A stretch of 64,000 nucleotides of DNA from Idiomarina rhizosphaerae (GTDB taxonomy: Bacteria > Pseudomonadota > Gammaproteobacteria > Enterobacterales > Alteromonadaceae): contig NZ_JAMZDE010000006.1 of the NCBI RefSeq assembly GCF_024159085.1, positions 248,001 through 312,000 on the forward strand, written 5' to 3'. Under the pieces are notes generated by a model, which was given only the letters and a program-made list of their open reading frames with translations, was not told the DNA's origin and ran no database searches. This document shows positions 44,910-52,982 of this stretch, one piece after another (the stretch's first letter is position 1; each line of letters begins with the position of its first letter). Position numbers and translations under genes: made by a program.

Positions 44910-46604
44910 GTGAAGCAATTTAACCGACGTGACTTTTTAAAGCTATTTGCAGCAACTGGCGCAGCAGTCACCGTATCAACAGCATTACAGGGCTGTGTAA
45001 GTATTGGCAAAGCCAGTGAGCGCAGCTCCGTCAAGTTTGACCACGGCGTAGCCAGTGGCGATCCAACTTCAAACGCCATTTTGTTGTGGACTCGCGCAGT
45101 CCCGGAAAATAGCGCAGAGAAACAAGTAACGCTGGGCTGGGAACTGGCCGCCGATGAAAACTTTTCAAAGATCATTCGCTCCGGAACAGCCACAACAAGC
45201 GCCAGCCGCGACTATACAGTCAAAGTCGACGTTACCCAATTATCGCCAAACCAGCGTTACTACTATCGTTTTTTAGGTAAGAACAGCAAAAGCCCCTCCG
45301 GCAAAACACAAACGCTTCCTGAATCTGGCTTAAGACCACTGAAGTTTGCGGTTTTCTCCTGCTCTAATTATCCCGCCGGTTACTTTAACCCATACTCCGA
45401 AGCGGCAAAGGACGACTCTATTGATGCGGTCATTCATTTAGGTGACTACATATACGAATATGGAGCTGACGGTTACGCCACCGAGGGTTCCAAAGAAATA
45501 GGTAGGGGCTTACCCGACAACAACAATACCGAGCTCTTCACTCTGACCGACTACCGCCGTCGCTACGCGCTTTACCGCACCGACCAAGGGTTACAGGCGC
45601 TGCACGCACACGCCCCTTTTATTGCCGTATGGGATGACCATGAAATTAGTAATGACACCTGGAAAAACGGCGCAGAAAACCATCAGGAAGATGAAGGTAG
45701 CTTTATAGAAAGACGCGCAGCCGCGGTTCAGGCGTACTATGAATGGCTTCCTATTCGTCCGCCACAAGGCGAAGCCAACCTCACTATTTATCGTGATTTC
45801 AAATTCGGTGACTTAGTCGATTTGATCATGCTGGATACCCGCGTCATCGGGCGTGACAAACAACTCAATTATGACGACTACCGCGACGTAGAAAGCGGCC
45901 AGTTCAATACCCAAAAATTCCAGCAGGACATGTCCTCTGACCGCAGTATCATGGGCAAAAAGCAGTTACAGTGGCTGGTTAATAAACTGAATAACAGCTC
46001 GGCGCGCTGGCAAGTTTTGGGGCAACAACTGCTTATGGGGAAAATGAACTTTCCTGCAGCCGCATTCGCGGCAGATGACCGCAGTAAAGTCACACCACTG
46101 CTGTTACAAATAGCGGAGCTTAAAAAGCGCCTTCAGAACGGCGAAGAGTTAACAGCCCAGCAAAAGGCAATGGTCACTCAGGTTACGCCCTACAATCTCG
46201 ATGCCTGGGACGGTTACCCCATTGAACGTGAGATGCTGTACCGGGCGGCGCAAAAAGCCAACAAGCAACTGGTGGTTATTGCCGGTGACACTCATAACGC
46301 CTGGCACAGCGAGCTGCGCAGCTCTGATGGTGCTCACATTGGAGTCGAGTTTGCCACGTCTTCGGTCTCATCTCCGGGAATGGAAACTTACCTAAGTCTG
46401 GACACAAAAACCGCAGAACAGCTGGCAAAAGCACTTCCTACGCTTATAGAAGACTTAAAATATACCAACCTGCATCAGCGTGGTTATATGAACCTCTTTG
46501 CATCCGAGGACGCGGTAGAAGCGGAATGGGTATTCGTGGATACGATTCGCAGCAAAGACTATCGGGTAGTGAATAAGCACAGAGCGCGCTACACGGGAAG
46601 TTAG
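44910..46604 (+). CDS. phoD: PhoD-like alkaline phosphatase, Tat-exported lipoprotein
   Basis: 564 residues. The N-terminus has a twin-arginine signal (NRRDFLKLFAATGAA) followed by a lipobox LQGC, so it should be Tat-exported and lipid-anchored. The PhoD catalytic region follows: FAVFSCSNYPAGYFNPY, DAVIHLGDYIYEYG, AVWDDHEISNDTW, LDTRVIGRD and VIAGDTHNAWHSEL, the Fe/Ca-binding phosphodiesterase/phosphomonoesterase core. I chose the GTG at 44,910 because GGAG (44,899-44,902) lies 7 bases before it; an earlier TTG at 44,862 adds residues with no support. A terminator follows. Confidence 0.9.
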   Translation: MKQFNRRDFLKLFAATGAAVTVSTALQGCVSIGKASERSSVKFDHGVASGDPTSNAILLWTRAVPENSAEKQVTLGWELAADENFSKIIRSGTATTSASRDYTVKVDVTQLSPNQRYYYRFLGKNSKSPSGKTQTLPESGLRPLKFAVFSCSNYPAGYFNPYSEAAKDDSIDAVIHLGDYIYEYGADGYATEGSKEIGRGLPDNNNTELFTLTDYRRRYALYRTDQGLQALHAHAPFIAVWDDHEISNDTWKNGAENHQEDEGSFIERRAAAVQAYYEWLPIRPPQGEANLTIYRDFKFGDLVDLIMLDTRVIGRDKQLNYDDYRDVESGQFNTQKFQQDMSSDRSIMGKKQLQWLVNKLNNSSARWQVLGQQLLMGKMNFPAAAFAADDRSKVTPLLLQIAELKKRLQNGEELTAQQKAMVTQVTPYNLDAWDGYPIEREMLYRAAQKANKQLVVIAGDTHNAWHSELRSSDGAHIGVEFATSSVSSPGMETYLSLDTKTAEQLAKALPTLIEDLKYTNLHQRGYMNLFASEDAVEAEWVFVDTIRSKDYRVVNKHRARYTGS

Positions 46605-46622
46605 TTTAAAACTCATAAAATG

Positions 46623-46655
46623 AAAAAGGGAACCGTGACACAGGTTCCCTTTTTT
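46623..46655. terminator. Bidirectional Rho-independent terminator
   Basis: AAAAA-GGGAACC (46,623-46,634), loop GTGACACA, GGTTCCC (46,643-46,649), then six T (46,650-46,655). It works on both strands, ending phoD and the convergent TonB-dependent receptor gene. Confidence 0.9.
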
Positions 46656-46669
46656 CGTTTAGCGTAAAT

Positions 46670-49027
46670 TTACATACCAAACTTCTTAGTAAACTCTAAA
46701 TAGAATAAACGCGGAGGACCAGCAATAAAGGTTGGGTTACCAAAGCTTCCGCCCGTATTCCCGGCATCAACCAGGTATTCTTTGTCGAACAAGTTGGTGG
46801 CTTTCAGCGCCAGACTCCAGTCGGCAGAGTCATTATAAAGACCCAGCGACGCATTCACTAAAGTGACAGAGTCCTGACTAATATCCAGACCGGCTACCGG
46901 CGCATTTTCCGGTTCAAAGAACACTTCAGACCGATAGGTGCCGACTACAGAGCCGCGCAAGGCGTATTGACTGGAAAGTGCCGCCTCGTATATCACCCCA
47001 AGGCTTGAAGTCCATTCAGGCTGAAGACGGAAGCGGTTTCCGGCTAAACTGCCGTTGGTGCTGTCGTCATCGATTTTCGCATCCAGATAGGCCAGATGAC
47101 CAAACAGCTCAATGCCTGCGCCTAAATTCGCATTAATTTCAGTTTCGACACCAAAGTTCGTCGCAGAGCCTGCGTTTGCGGTGTAAAAGTTGCCCGAATC
47201 GTCCTGCAGCGTTACCTGAAAGTCTGAATAGTCCTGATAAAACACCGACGCAGAATAACGTACACGGTTTTCGGTTAAGTTTCCTTTAAGACCGGTTTCA
47301 TAATTCCAGATAACTTCCGCCGGAATTAAACCAAAATCACCCACTGCTTCACCGTCTGCATCAAGAGTCGAGCTTACATCAACAACTTCCGAACGACGTC
47401 CCTTTGAAACAGTAGCAAACCAGTTATTGTCGTCGTTCAGCTTGTAAATAATATTAAAGCGAGGCAACCAGGCGTCTGAACTGTTGCTGGCGGAAAACAC
47501 CTCGCCGTCGGTTGAAACAGTCGGCAGCAGCGTTTGGGTTGGCAGACCCAGCAAAGGCAGCAACTGGCTGTTCGGCATGGTCGCAGCAAAACCACTTTCG
47601 CGATCTTCTGAAACGTAACGAATGCCCGCAGCAACTTCGGTTTTATCGTTTAACTGGTAAGTTAAATCGACAAAGGCAGACCAGGATTCGTTGTCACCAA
47701 AGTTTGTAAACTCACCTGCGTATGGAATTTCCTGCAAAGCGCCACCGGTTAATACCGGCGTTAACTGATTAACCGAACCATCAGCATTAATACAAGGTAA
47801 ACCACTTGGCAAAGCACCGGCGCAGTTCAGGAAGATAGATTCTTCTGTGCTGAACGGTACGCGCTGACTGCCGTCTTCCGTGAAGTAATTTATGCCCCAC
47901 AGCATTAAAAGATTATCGCCGGCGTAGTTAAAGCGAAATTCCTGACTGAACTGGTCACCTTCGGCATCTTCACCAAACTCCAGGAACCATGCCTGGGTGC
48001 CGTCTGCGTCGAACACTTCCAGTGAATCGAAGCTGCGATAACCACTCACCGAGGTAAAGCTTAAGCGCGGGCTAATAGTCCAGTCCACGGTTAAATTAAT
48101 GTCATCAACAGTTCTGTCTAAACCCAGCTTTTCACGGCCTAAGACCGAGGCCGAGTAAGGGCTGCCGGTCATTTCAACAAAACTGTAAGGGCTGGTGTCG
48201 CCGCCAGTTGGTGCGAAAATACCATTCTTAAATGAGGTTCCGGTATCTTCATTTTTCTCATAGCTGTAAATTAGGTCAGCAGTCACCGCATCGCTAGGCT
48301 TAAAGCGAAGTGAACCTCGCAAGGCTTGTCTGTCAACGCCATTCATGTCGTCCTGACCCGGCGCAATGTTCTCAATAAACCCGTCTCGTTCACGATAGCT
48401 GAACGCCAGGCGCCCGCTAACTAACTCATTACCACCGTTAATGAAACCACCCAGTCGTTTCTGAGATTCATTTCCTGCACCAGCGCTTAGCTCGGCGGAG
48501 AAGCCAGGCTCTGGCTTACGAGTTATGACACTAATAGCACCAACCGATGCAGCCGTACCGAATAACGTTGCCTGCGGGCCTTTTACTACCTCTACACGCT
48601 CTATATCAAACAACTCAAAGTAGGAGCCACGTGAACGTGACACATCCACTCCGTTGTAATAAACCGACACCCGCGGAGATGCCTGAGCTGAGCCGCTGTC
48701 TGAGGTAATACCACGAATGACAAAACCAGGGTTGTTCGGGCTTTGTTCCTGAATAACCAAACCCGGCGTCAGATCGGAAATCATATCCAGTTCGTTCAAG
48801 CCCAGCTCGTCCAGACGGCTTCCTTCAAACGCACTGATACTGGCAGGCACGTCGTTAATAGACTGCACACGTTTTTGTGCAGTCACTTCAATTCGCTCAA
48901 GTTCATCTGATGTGTCCTGTTGCGCAAAAGCAACAGGCGCACTTAACGCACAAAGCGCGGCAACAACAGAGTTTAATACTTTATTTGTTGGGAACGGTAA
49001 TGCCGATGTTTTCTTATGAGTAGTCAT
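46670..49027 (-). CDS. TonB-dependent outer-membrane receptor
   Basis: 785 residues: signal peptide (ending ~AFAQ, residue 36), a TonB box-like IEVTAQKR, a plug domain (INDVPASISAFEGSRLDELGLNELDMISDLTPGLVIQEQ...VEVVKGPQATLFGTAASVGAISVITRKP) and a C-terminal 22-stranded barrel ending in the aromatic LFYLEFTKKFGM (F at the penultimate-strand position). The ligand is unknown; siderophore, cobalamin and sugar receptors share this plan. AAGGGTT precedes the ATG. A 14-base palindrome lies 26 bases upstream. It diverges from the kynurenine genes. Confidence 0.93.
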   Translation of the reverse strand: MTTHKKTSALPFPTNKVLNSVVAALCALSAPVAFAQQDTSDELERIEVTAQKRVQSINDVPASISAFEGSRLDELGLNELDMISDLTPGLVIQEQSPNNPGFVIRGITSDSGSAQASPRVSVYYNGVDVSRSRGSYFELFDIERVEVVKGPQATLFGTAASVGAISVITRKPEPGFSAELSAGAGNESQKRLGGFINGGNELVSGRLAFSYRERDGFIENIAPGQDDMNGVDRQALRGSLRFKPSDAVTADLIYSYEKNEDTGTSFKNGIFAPTGGDTSPYSFVEMTGSPYSASVLGREKLGLDRTVDDINLTVDWTISPRLSFTSVSGYRSFDSLEVFDADGTQAWFLEFGEDAEGDQFSQEFRFNYAGDNLLMLWGINYFTEDGSQRVPFSTEESIFLNCAGALPSGLPCINADGSVNQLTPVLTGGALQEIPYAGEFTNFGDNESWSAFVDLTYQLNDKTEVAAGIRYVSEDRESGFAATMPNSQLLPLLGLPTQTLLPTVSTDGEVFSASNSSDAWLPRFNIIYKLNDDNNWFATVSKGRRSEVVDVSSTLDADGEAVGDFGLIPAEVIWNYETGLKGNLTENRVRYSASVFYQDYSDFQVTLQDDSGNFYTANAGSATNFGVETEINANLGAGIELFGHLAYLDAKIDDDSTNGSLAGNRFRLQPEWTSSLGVIYEAALSSQYALRGSVVGTYRSEVFFEPENAPVAGLDISQDSVTLVNASLGLYNDSADWSLALKATNLFDKEYLVDAGNTGGSFGNPTFIAGPPRLFYLEFTKKFGM

Positions 49028-49052
49028 AACCCTTAAAACCTTAATGTGAGTG

Positions 49053-49066
49053 GTTAACGCGTTAAC
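49053..49066. promoter_or_regulatory. Palindrome GTTAACGCGTTAAC, possible operator
   Basis: A perfect 14-base palindrome in the divergent region between the TonB receptor gene (start 49,027) and the hydrolase-kynU pair (start 49,218). Position fits an operator of the receptor gene, but the binding protein is unknown. Confidence 0.4.
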
Positions 49067-49217
49067 GCCGGGCTAATGTACTGAGGTCAGTTGACGATAC
49101 GATGACGAATAAATGACGCATTTGTTGCTGATCTGTCAATTTTGTTGAGCCGCCCTTTAAATACTTGTATGGTCTCCAGTCCGTTATATTTAAAAACATT
49201 AAGACAGGTGGTATCAC

Positions 49218-50057
49218 TTGAAAAAGCTTTCCTCAAAACTGGCGGCCTGCGGGCTTGTTATTTTCAGTCTGGCTGTCTCTAATGCCTTTGCCGGTGACAG
49301 TTCGTTGCAACAAGTGTCTTTCCAGTCAGTGCTCGAACTGCCTTCTGGTAGCCCCGATAACAACTACAATTACGGACCTCAATCCTCTCAGTTTATTCAA
49401 TACTGGAAAGCGCCAAAACAGTCCGACACCGCAGCTAATGTGATTTTTATTCACGGTGGTTGCTGGCTAAAAGAATACGATATTACTCACACTAACCCGG
49501 CAAGCAGTGCATTAAGGACAGCGGGTTTTAACGTCTGGTCTGTTGAATATCGGCGTCTGGGAGAGCAAGGCGGAGAATGGCCAGCGAGTCTCAATGACGT
49601 GAAAACCGCAGTTCACTTTATACAGCAAAAGCTCAATGGCCAGCCGGTAGCGGTGATGGGACATTCTGCCGGTGGCCACCTCGCATTTCTGGCTACCACC
49701 CAGGAAACACCCTTGGCTGAAAATATAAACGCGGTTATTGGCCTGGCCGCCATTACTGATATGGTTAGCTACACTCAGGCGCAAGGCAGTTGTAACCGTG
49801 CCGCCAGCAACTTAATGAAAACAGCTTATACCAACGAAGACGACTACCAGGCCGCCAGCCCCAAAGCGCAGAAGCTGCACGCTAATACCTGGCTTATGCG
49901 GGGTACCGACGACCAAATTGTCCCCATGAGCCAAACCGCCGATCTCGACGTAGAAAAAGAACAACTTGAAGGCGCAGGCCATTTTGATTTGATACACCCG
50001 AATTCAACTGCTTGGGAAGCCATTATTCAGCGACTGAACAAAGAGCTAAAACCATGA
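49218..50057 (+). CDS. Alpha/beta hydrolase, probable kynurenine formamidase-like
   Basis: 279 residues with a signal peptide (MKKLSSKLAACGLVIFSLAVSNAFAG). The hydrolase core has an oxyanion loop IHGGCW, the nucleophile GHSAGGHL, and late MRGTDDQIVP and GAGHFDLIHP providing acid and histidine. The HGG(C)W loop is seen in animal and fungal arylformamidases, and the gene is directly coupled to kynureninase (its TGA overlaps the kynU ATG), so it may hydrolyse N-formylkynurenine. The signal peptide would place it outside the cytoplasm, unlike its partner. Start is TTG 49,218 with AGGTGG 7 bases upstream. Confidence 0.75.
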   Translation: MKKLSSKLAACGLVIFSLAVSNAFAGDSSLQQVSFQSVLELPSGSPDNNYNYGPQSSQFIQYWKAPKQSDTAANVIFIHGGCWLKEYDITHTNPASSALRTAGFNVWSVEYRRLGEQGGEWPASLNDVKTAVHFIQQKLNGQPVAVMGHSAGGHLAFLATTQETPLAENINAVIGLAAITDMVSYTQAQGSCNRAASNLMKTAYTNEDDYQAASPKAQKLHANTWLMRGTDDQIVPMSQTADLDVEKEQLEGAGHFDLIHPNSTAWEAIIQRLNKELKP

Positions 50058-51301
50058 ACCTTACTGACGTAAAAGAACTCGACAGCATTGACCCCTTTGC
50101 CCAGCACCGTGAACAATTTCAGTTGCCGGTTAATAAGGTTTATCTGGATGGCAACTCGTTGGGGGCCATGACCAAAGCAACGTCAGCCCGTTTACAGCAA
50201 GTTATTCAGCAGCAATGGTCGCAGGATCTTATCAGTAGCTGGAACGAGCATAACTGGGTTAACCTGCCGCAAAGCGTCGGTGAAAAAATTGCCAACCTTG
50301 TTGGCGCACAGCGGGAGCAGACCATTTGCTGTGACTCAATATCGGTGAATTTGTTTAAGGCACTGGCGGCGGCACTTACCATCGCGCAACGTCAGGGTTC
50401 CGGCCGTAATATTGTGTTATCAACAAAAGACAACTTCCCTACAGACTTATACATGGTGCAGGGAATTTCGCAGTTTGTTGGTGAGCACCGTTGTCAGCTA
50501 AAGCTGGTTGAGGAGAACGAACTGGAGCAACAGGTTGACGATAAAACCGCAGTAGTTTTAGCAACCGAAGTGAACTTCAGAACAGGGAAACGACTTAACG
50601 CTAAGCAACTTATTACCAGCGCACACAGCCAGGGAGCACTGGTTATTCTGGATTTAGCCCACAGCGCAGGGGCAATGCCCGTGCACCTGGACGACTGGGA
50701 AGCGGACTTTGCGGTTGGCTGTACTTATAAATATTTAAATGGCGGCCCTGGCGCGCCAGCCTTTATTTATGCCGCAAAACGCCATCATAAAAATATGAGT
50801 CAGCCTTTAAGCGGCTGGTTCGGACATGCCCGCCCGTTTGATTTCACTCCGGACTACGAGCCCGCTACCGGTATTCAGCAGATGCTGACCGGCACCCCCT
50901 CCATTCTCGCTATGGCAGCGGTTGACTCGGCGCTCGAAGCTTTTGAAAATGTGGACATGGAAAAGTTAAGAGAAAAGTCCCTTCAGCTGGCCGAGGTTTT
51001 TCATCAATTATTAGAAGACGCTGCGCTGGGCAGCTGCCTACAGCTTATTTCTCCGCAGCAACGGGAACAGCGAGGCAGTCAGTTGTCGTATCGTTATGAG
51101 CACGCCTATGGCTTATGTCAGGCGCTTATTCAAAGAGGCGTAATAGCTGACTTTCGTGCCCCCAATTACATCCGCTTTGGGTTTACCCCTCTTTATAACA
51201 GCTTTGAGGATATATGGCAGGCCATTGAGCAGTTAAAGCAAGTTATTGAAGCCAAAGAGCATCTCGACCCGCGCTGGCAAAGCCGTAATACTGTAACCTG
51301 A
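50054..51301 (+). CDS. kynU: Kynureninase
   Basis: PLP enzyme that cleaves kynurenine to anthranilate and alanine, part of tryptophan breakdown. 415 residues from ATG 50,054, which overlaps the preceding stop (ATGA); the frame continues further upstream without support. Motifs: YLDGNSLGAM near the N-terminus, LATEVNFRTGKR, ILDLAHSAGAMPVHLDDWEADFAVGCTYKYLNGGPGAP with the PLP lysine, and GWFGHARPFDF. Tryptophan dioxygenase (kynA) is not in the window. A terminator follows. Confidence 0.93.
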   Translation: MNLTDVKELDSIDPFAQHREQFQLPVNKVYLDGNSLGAMTKATSARLQQVIQQQWSQDLISSWNEHNWVNLPQSVGEKIANLVGAQREQTICCDSISVNLFKALAAALTIAQRQGSGRNIVLSTKDNFPTDLYMVQGISQFVGEHRCQLKLVEENELEQQVDDKTAVVLATEVNFRTGKRLNAKQLITSAHSQGALVILDLAHSAGAMPVHLDDWEADFAVGCTYKYLNGGPGAPAFIYAAKRHHKNMSQPLSGWFGHARPFDFTPDYEPATGIQQMLTGTPSILAMAAVDSALEAFENVDMEKLREKSLQLAEVFHQLLEDAALGSCLQLISPQQREQRGSQLSYRYEHAYGLCQALIQRGVIADFRAPNYIRFGFTPLYNSFEDIWQAIEQLKQVIEAKEHLDPRWQSRNTVT

Positions 51302-51306
51302 AACAA

Positions 51307-51341
51307 AAAAGCCTCAGCAACTGTATCCTGCTGAGGCTTTT
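51307..51341. terminator. Rho-independent terminator after kynU
   Basis: GCCTCAGCA (51,311-51,319), loop of 9 bases, TGCTGAGGC (51,329-51,337), then TTTT; A-rich on the left, so it may work both ways and also end the convergent ydgA-like gene. Confidence 0.85.
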
Positions 51342-51371
51342 CATTACCATTTTTCTATCACCAAGCAATAA

Positions 51372-52781
51372 TTACATCATTTTGGCTACTGGAATTTTCT
51401 GACCATTAAGTACGCCTTCACCGTTTTCCATCTGGAATTCGCTGCGGTACTCGTCATCTTCTTCCTTCAGCAAACCTTGTTGTATGTACATATCAATCAT
51501 CATTGGCGCTTGTTGTTCAGCCATTTTCTGCAGTTCAGCTTCATCGGCACCCGGCATTTGCATACGCATTGTTGACAACATCTGCTGTTCAGCAACCCAT
51601 TTCAACAGTGGCTTATCAATAGCAATGGATGAGTCAACAATCAGGTTGGAAAGCCAGAATTGCATGTCTTCCATATTGTCCGGCATTTGGCTTACGCCCA
51701 CCAGCTTAGCGCTTAGGTCACCTTTAAATTCGCCCGGCTCCATTTTCCCGCTAAATTCACTAATAACGAACTCAGGCTCTGCCTGCAGTAACTTAGGTAG
51801 GTTTTCCTTTACCAGCTTTTGCGTCGCAACTTCTATTTCGTCGGGGTTCTGGTCATAGATCTTTTGCATCATTTGGTTATAAGCAAGCAAGAACTCAGAA
51901 TCGATGTTATTAAAAGCCATCTTCAGCTTCAGATCGTCAAGGTCAAAGTTTTCGGCTTTCAGCGACTCTACAGAATAGTTCATATCAATATTCATGCGCT
52001 CTTTGTCGTCGCTGAAATAATTAACGAACTCAATTCCAAGATCTTTCAATTCAAACAGGTCGACATCATCCGGCTGGCCTACAATGATTTTATCAAGCTT
52101 CATAGACATTTCGCCTTCATAAAGCTCGCCCTTCACAATTTCCAGCATGTTGCCTTTAGCTTCGGTGCTTATTTCAAACTCACCAATGCTGATAGCCTGG
52201 CCCTCAATAAGACCTTCTGCGCCTTCCAGTTTTCCTTCGTAACTGAACTCATCCGAAGAAATGGAACCTTCACCTTCATAGCCAGTAAAGGTCAGTGACG
52301 TTTGCTCATCATTCGGTTTAGAACTGAACGCGACAATTTCATCGTCATAACTAACACCACCAAAAAAACCTGCTGAACCCGTCAGGTGATAAAAAGGCGT
52401 GCCTTCTTCCCATTCAATATATTCTCGTAACCCATCGTCCTTGGCATGAGCTTCAAACGAAGCCATACCCAGACCAGGAGAAAATTGAGTCAGAACCGGA
52501 CCGTGCTGAACATCAATAACCACTTCAAAAGACAAGTCATCAGGTGCTGACCCTTCCGGATAAATAGAGCCGAAATCTACGCCCAGCGCTATGGTTGCAG
52601 TTGAACCGAACCAGCCACTATCAAATGAGACCATACGGGCGTTATAAGCCGGTAATTGATTTATCACTTCAACATGTTGCTTTAACGCACCCTCAACTTG
52701 AGGGCCAACGAATTTAGGGCCAATTAGAGCGCCTGCAACTATGACGATACCGACGCCACCAAGGAGTCCTTTCTTATTCAT
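51372..52781 (-). CDS. YdgA family protein (DUF945)
   Basis: 469 residues. One N-terminal helix (LLGGVGIVIVAGALIGPKFVGPQVE) anchors a large, probably periplasmic, beta-rich part opening INQLPAYNARMVSFDSGWFGSTATIAL, the DUF945 signature. E. coli YdgA is an inner-membrane protein of unknown role. The C-terminal end (ENGEGVLNGQKIPVAKMM) is typical. AAAGG precedes the ATG. Confidence 0.87.
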   Translation of the reverse strand: MNKKGLLGGVGIVIVAGALIGPKFVGPQVEGALKQHVEVINQLPAYNARMVSFDSGWFGSTATIALGVDFGSIYPEGSAPDDLSFEVVIDVQHGPVLTQFSPGLGMASFEAHAKDDGLREYIEWEEGTPFYHLTGSAGFFGGVSYDDEIVAFSSKPNDEQTSLTFTGYEGEGSISSDEFSYEGKLEGAEGLIEGQAISIGEFEISTEAKGNMLEIVKGELYEGEMSMKLDKIIVGQPDDVDLFELKDLGIEFVNYFSDDKERMNIDMNYSVESLKAENFDLDDLKLKMAFNNIDSEFLLAYNQMMQKIYDQNPDEIEVATQKLVKENLPKLLQAEPEFVISEFSGKMEPGEFKGDLSAKLVGVSQMPDNMEDMQFWLSNLIVDSSIAIDKPLLKWVAEQQMLSTMRMQMPGADEAELQKMAEQQAPMMIDMYIQQGLLKEEDDEYRSEFQMENGEGVLNGQKIPVAKMM

Positions 52782-52882
52782 AATATACCTTTCATTTATA
52801 GGGCTGGATTGTAATTATAATGTTGTAAATGATACAGAAACTTTTTAATAACGGCAAAGTTTTTGAGTGTAAAGGAGCGTTA

Positions 52883-52915
52883 ATGAAACCCACGCGGATA
52901 ATGATCAATAAGTGA
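52883..52915 (+). CDS. Possible 10-residue leader peptide upstream of ycaO
   Basis: AAAGGAG (52,871-52,877) is followed after 5 bases by ATG and the frame M-K-P-T-R-I-M-I-N-K-stop. The ycaO ATG, 67 bases downstream, has no comparable ribosome-binding site. It may be a regulatory small frame or chance. Confidence 0.3.
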   Translation: MKPTRIMINK

Positions 52916-52982
52916 AAAGATGGGATAATGCCGCTTATTGCTCGCTGACAGCAGTCAACTTATCAACCGCGGTGCCCCTTAA

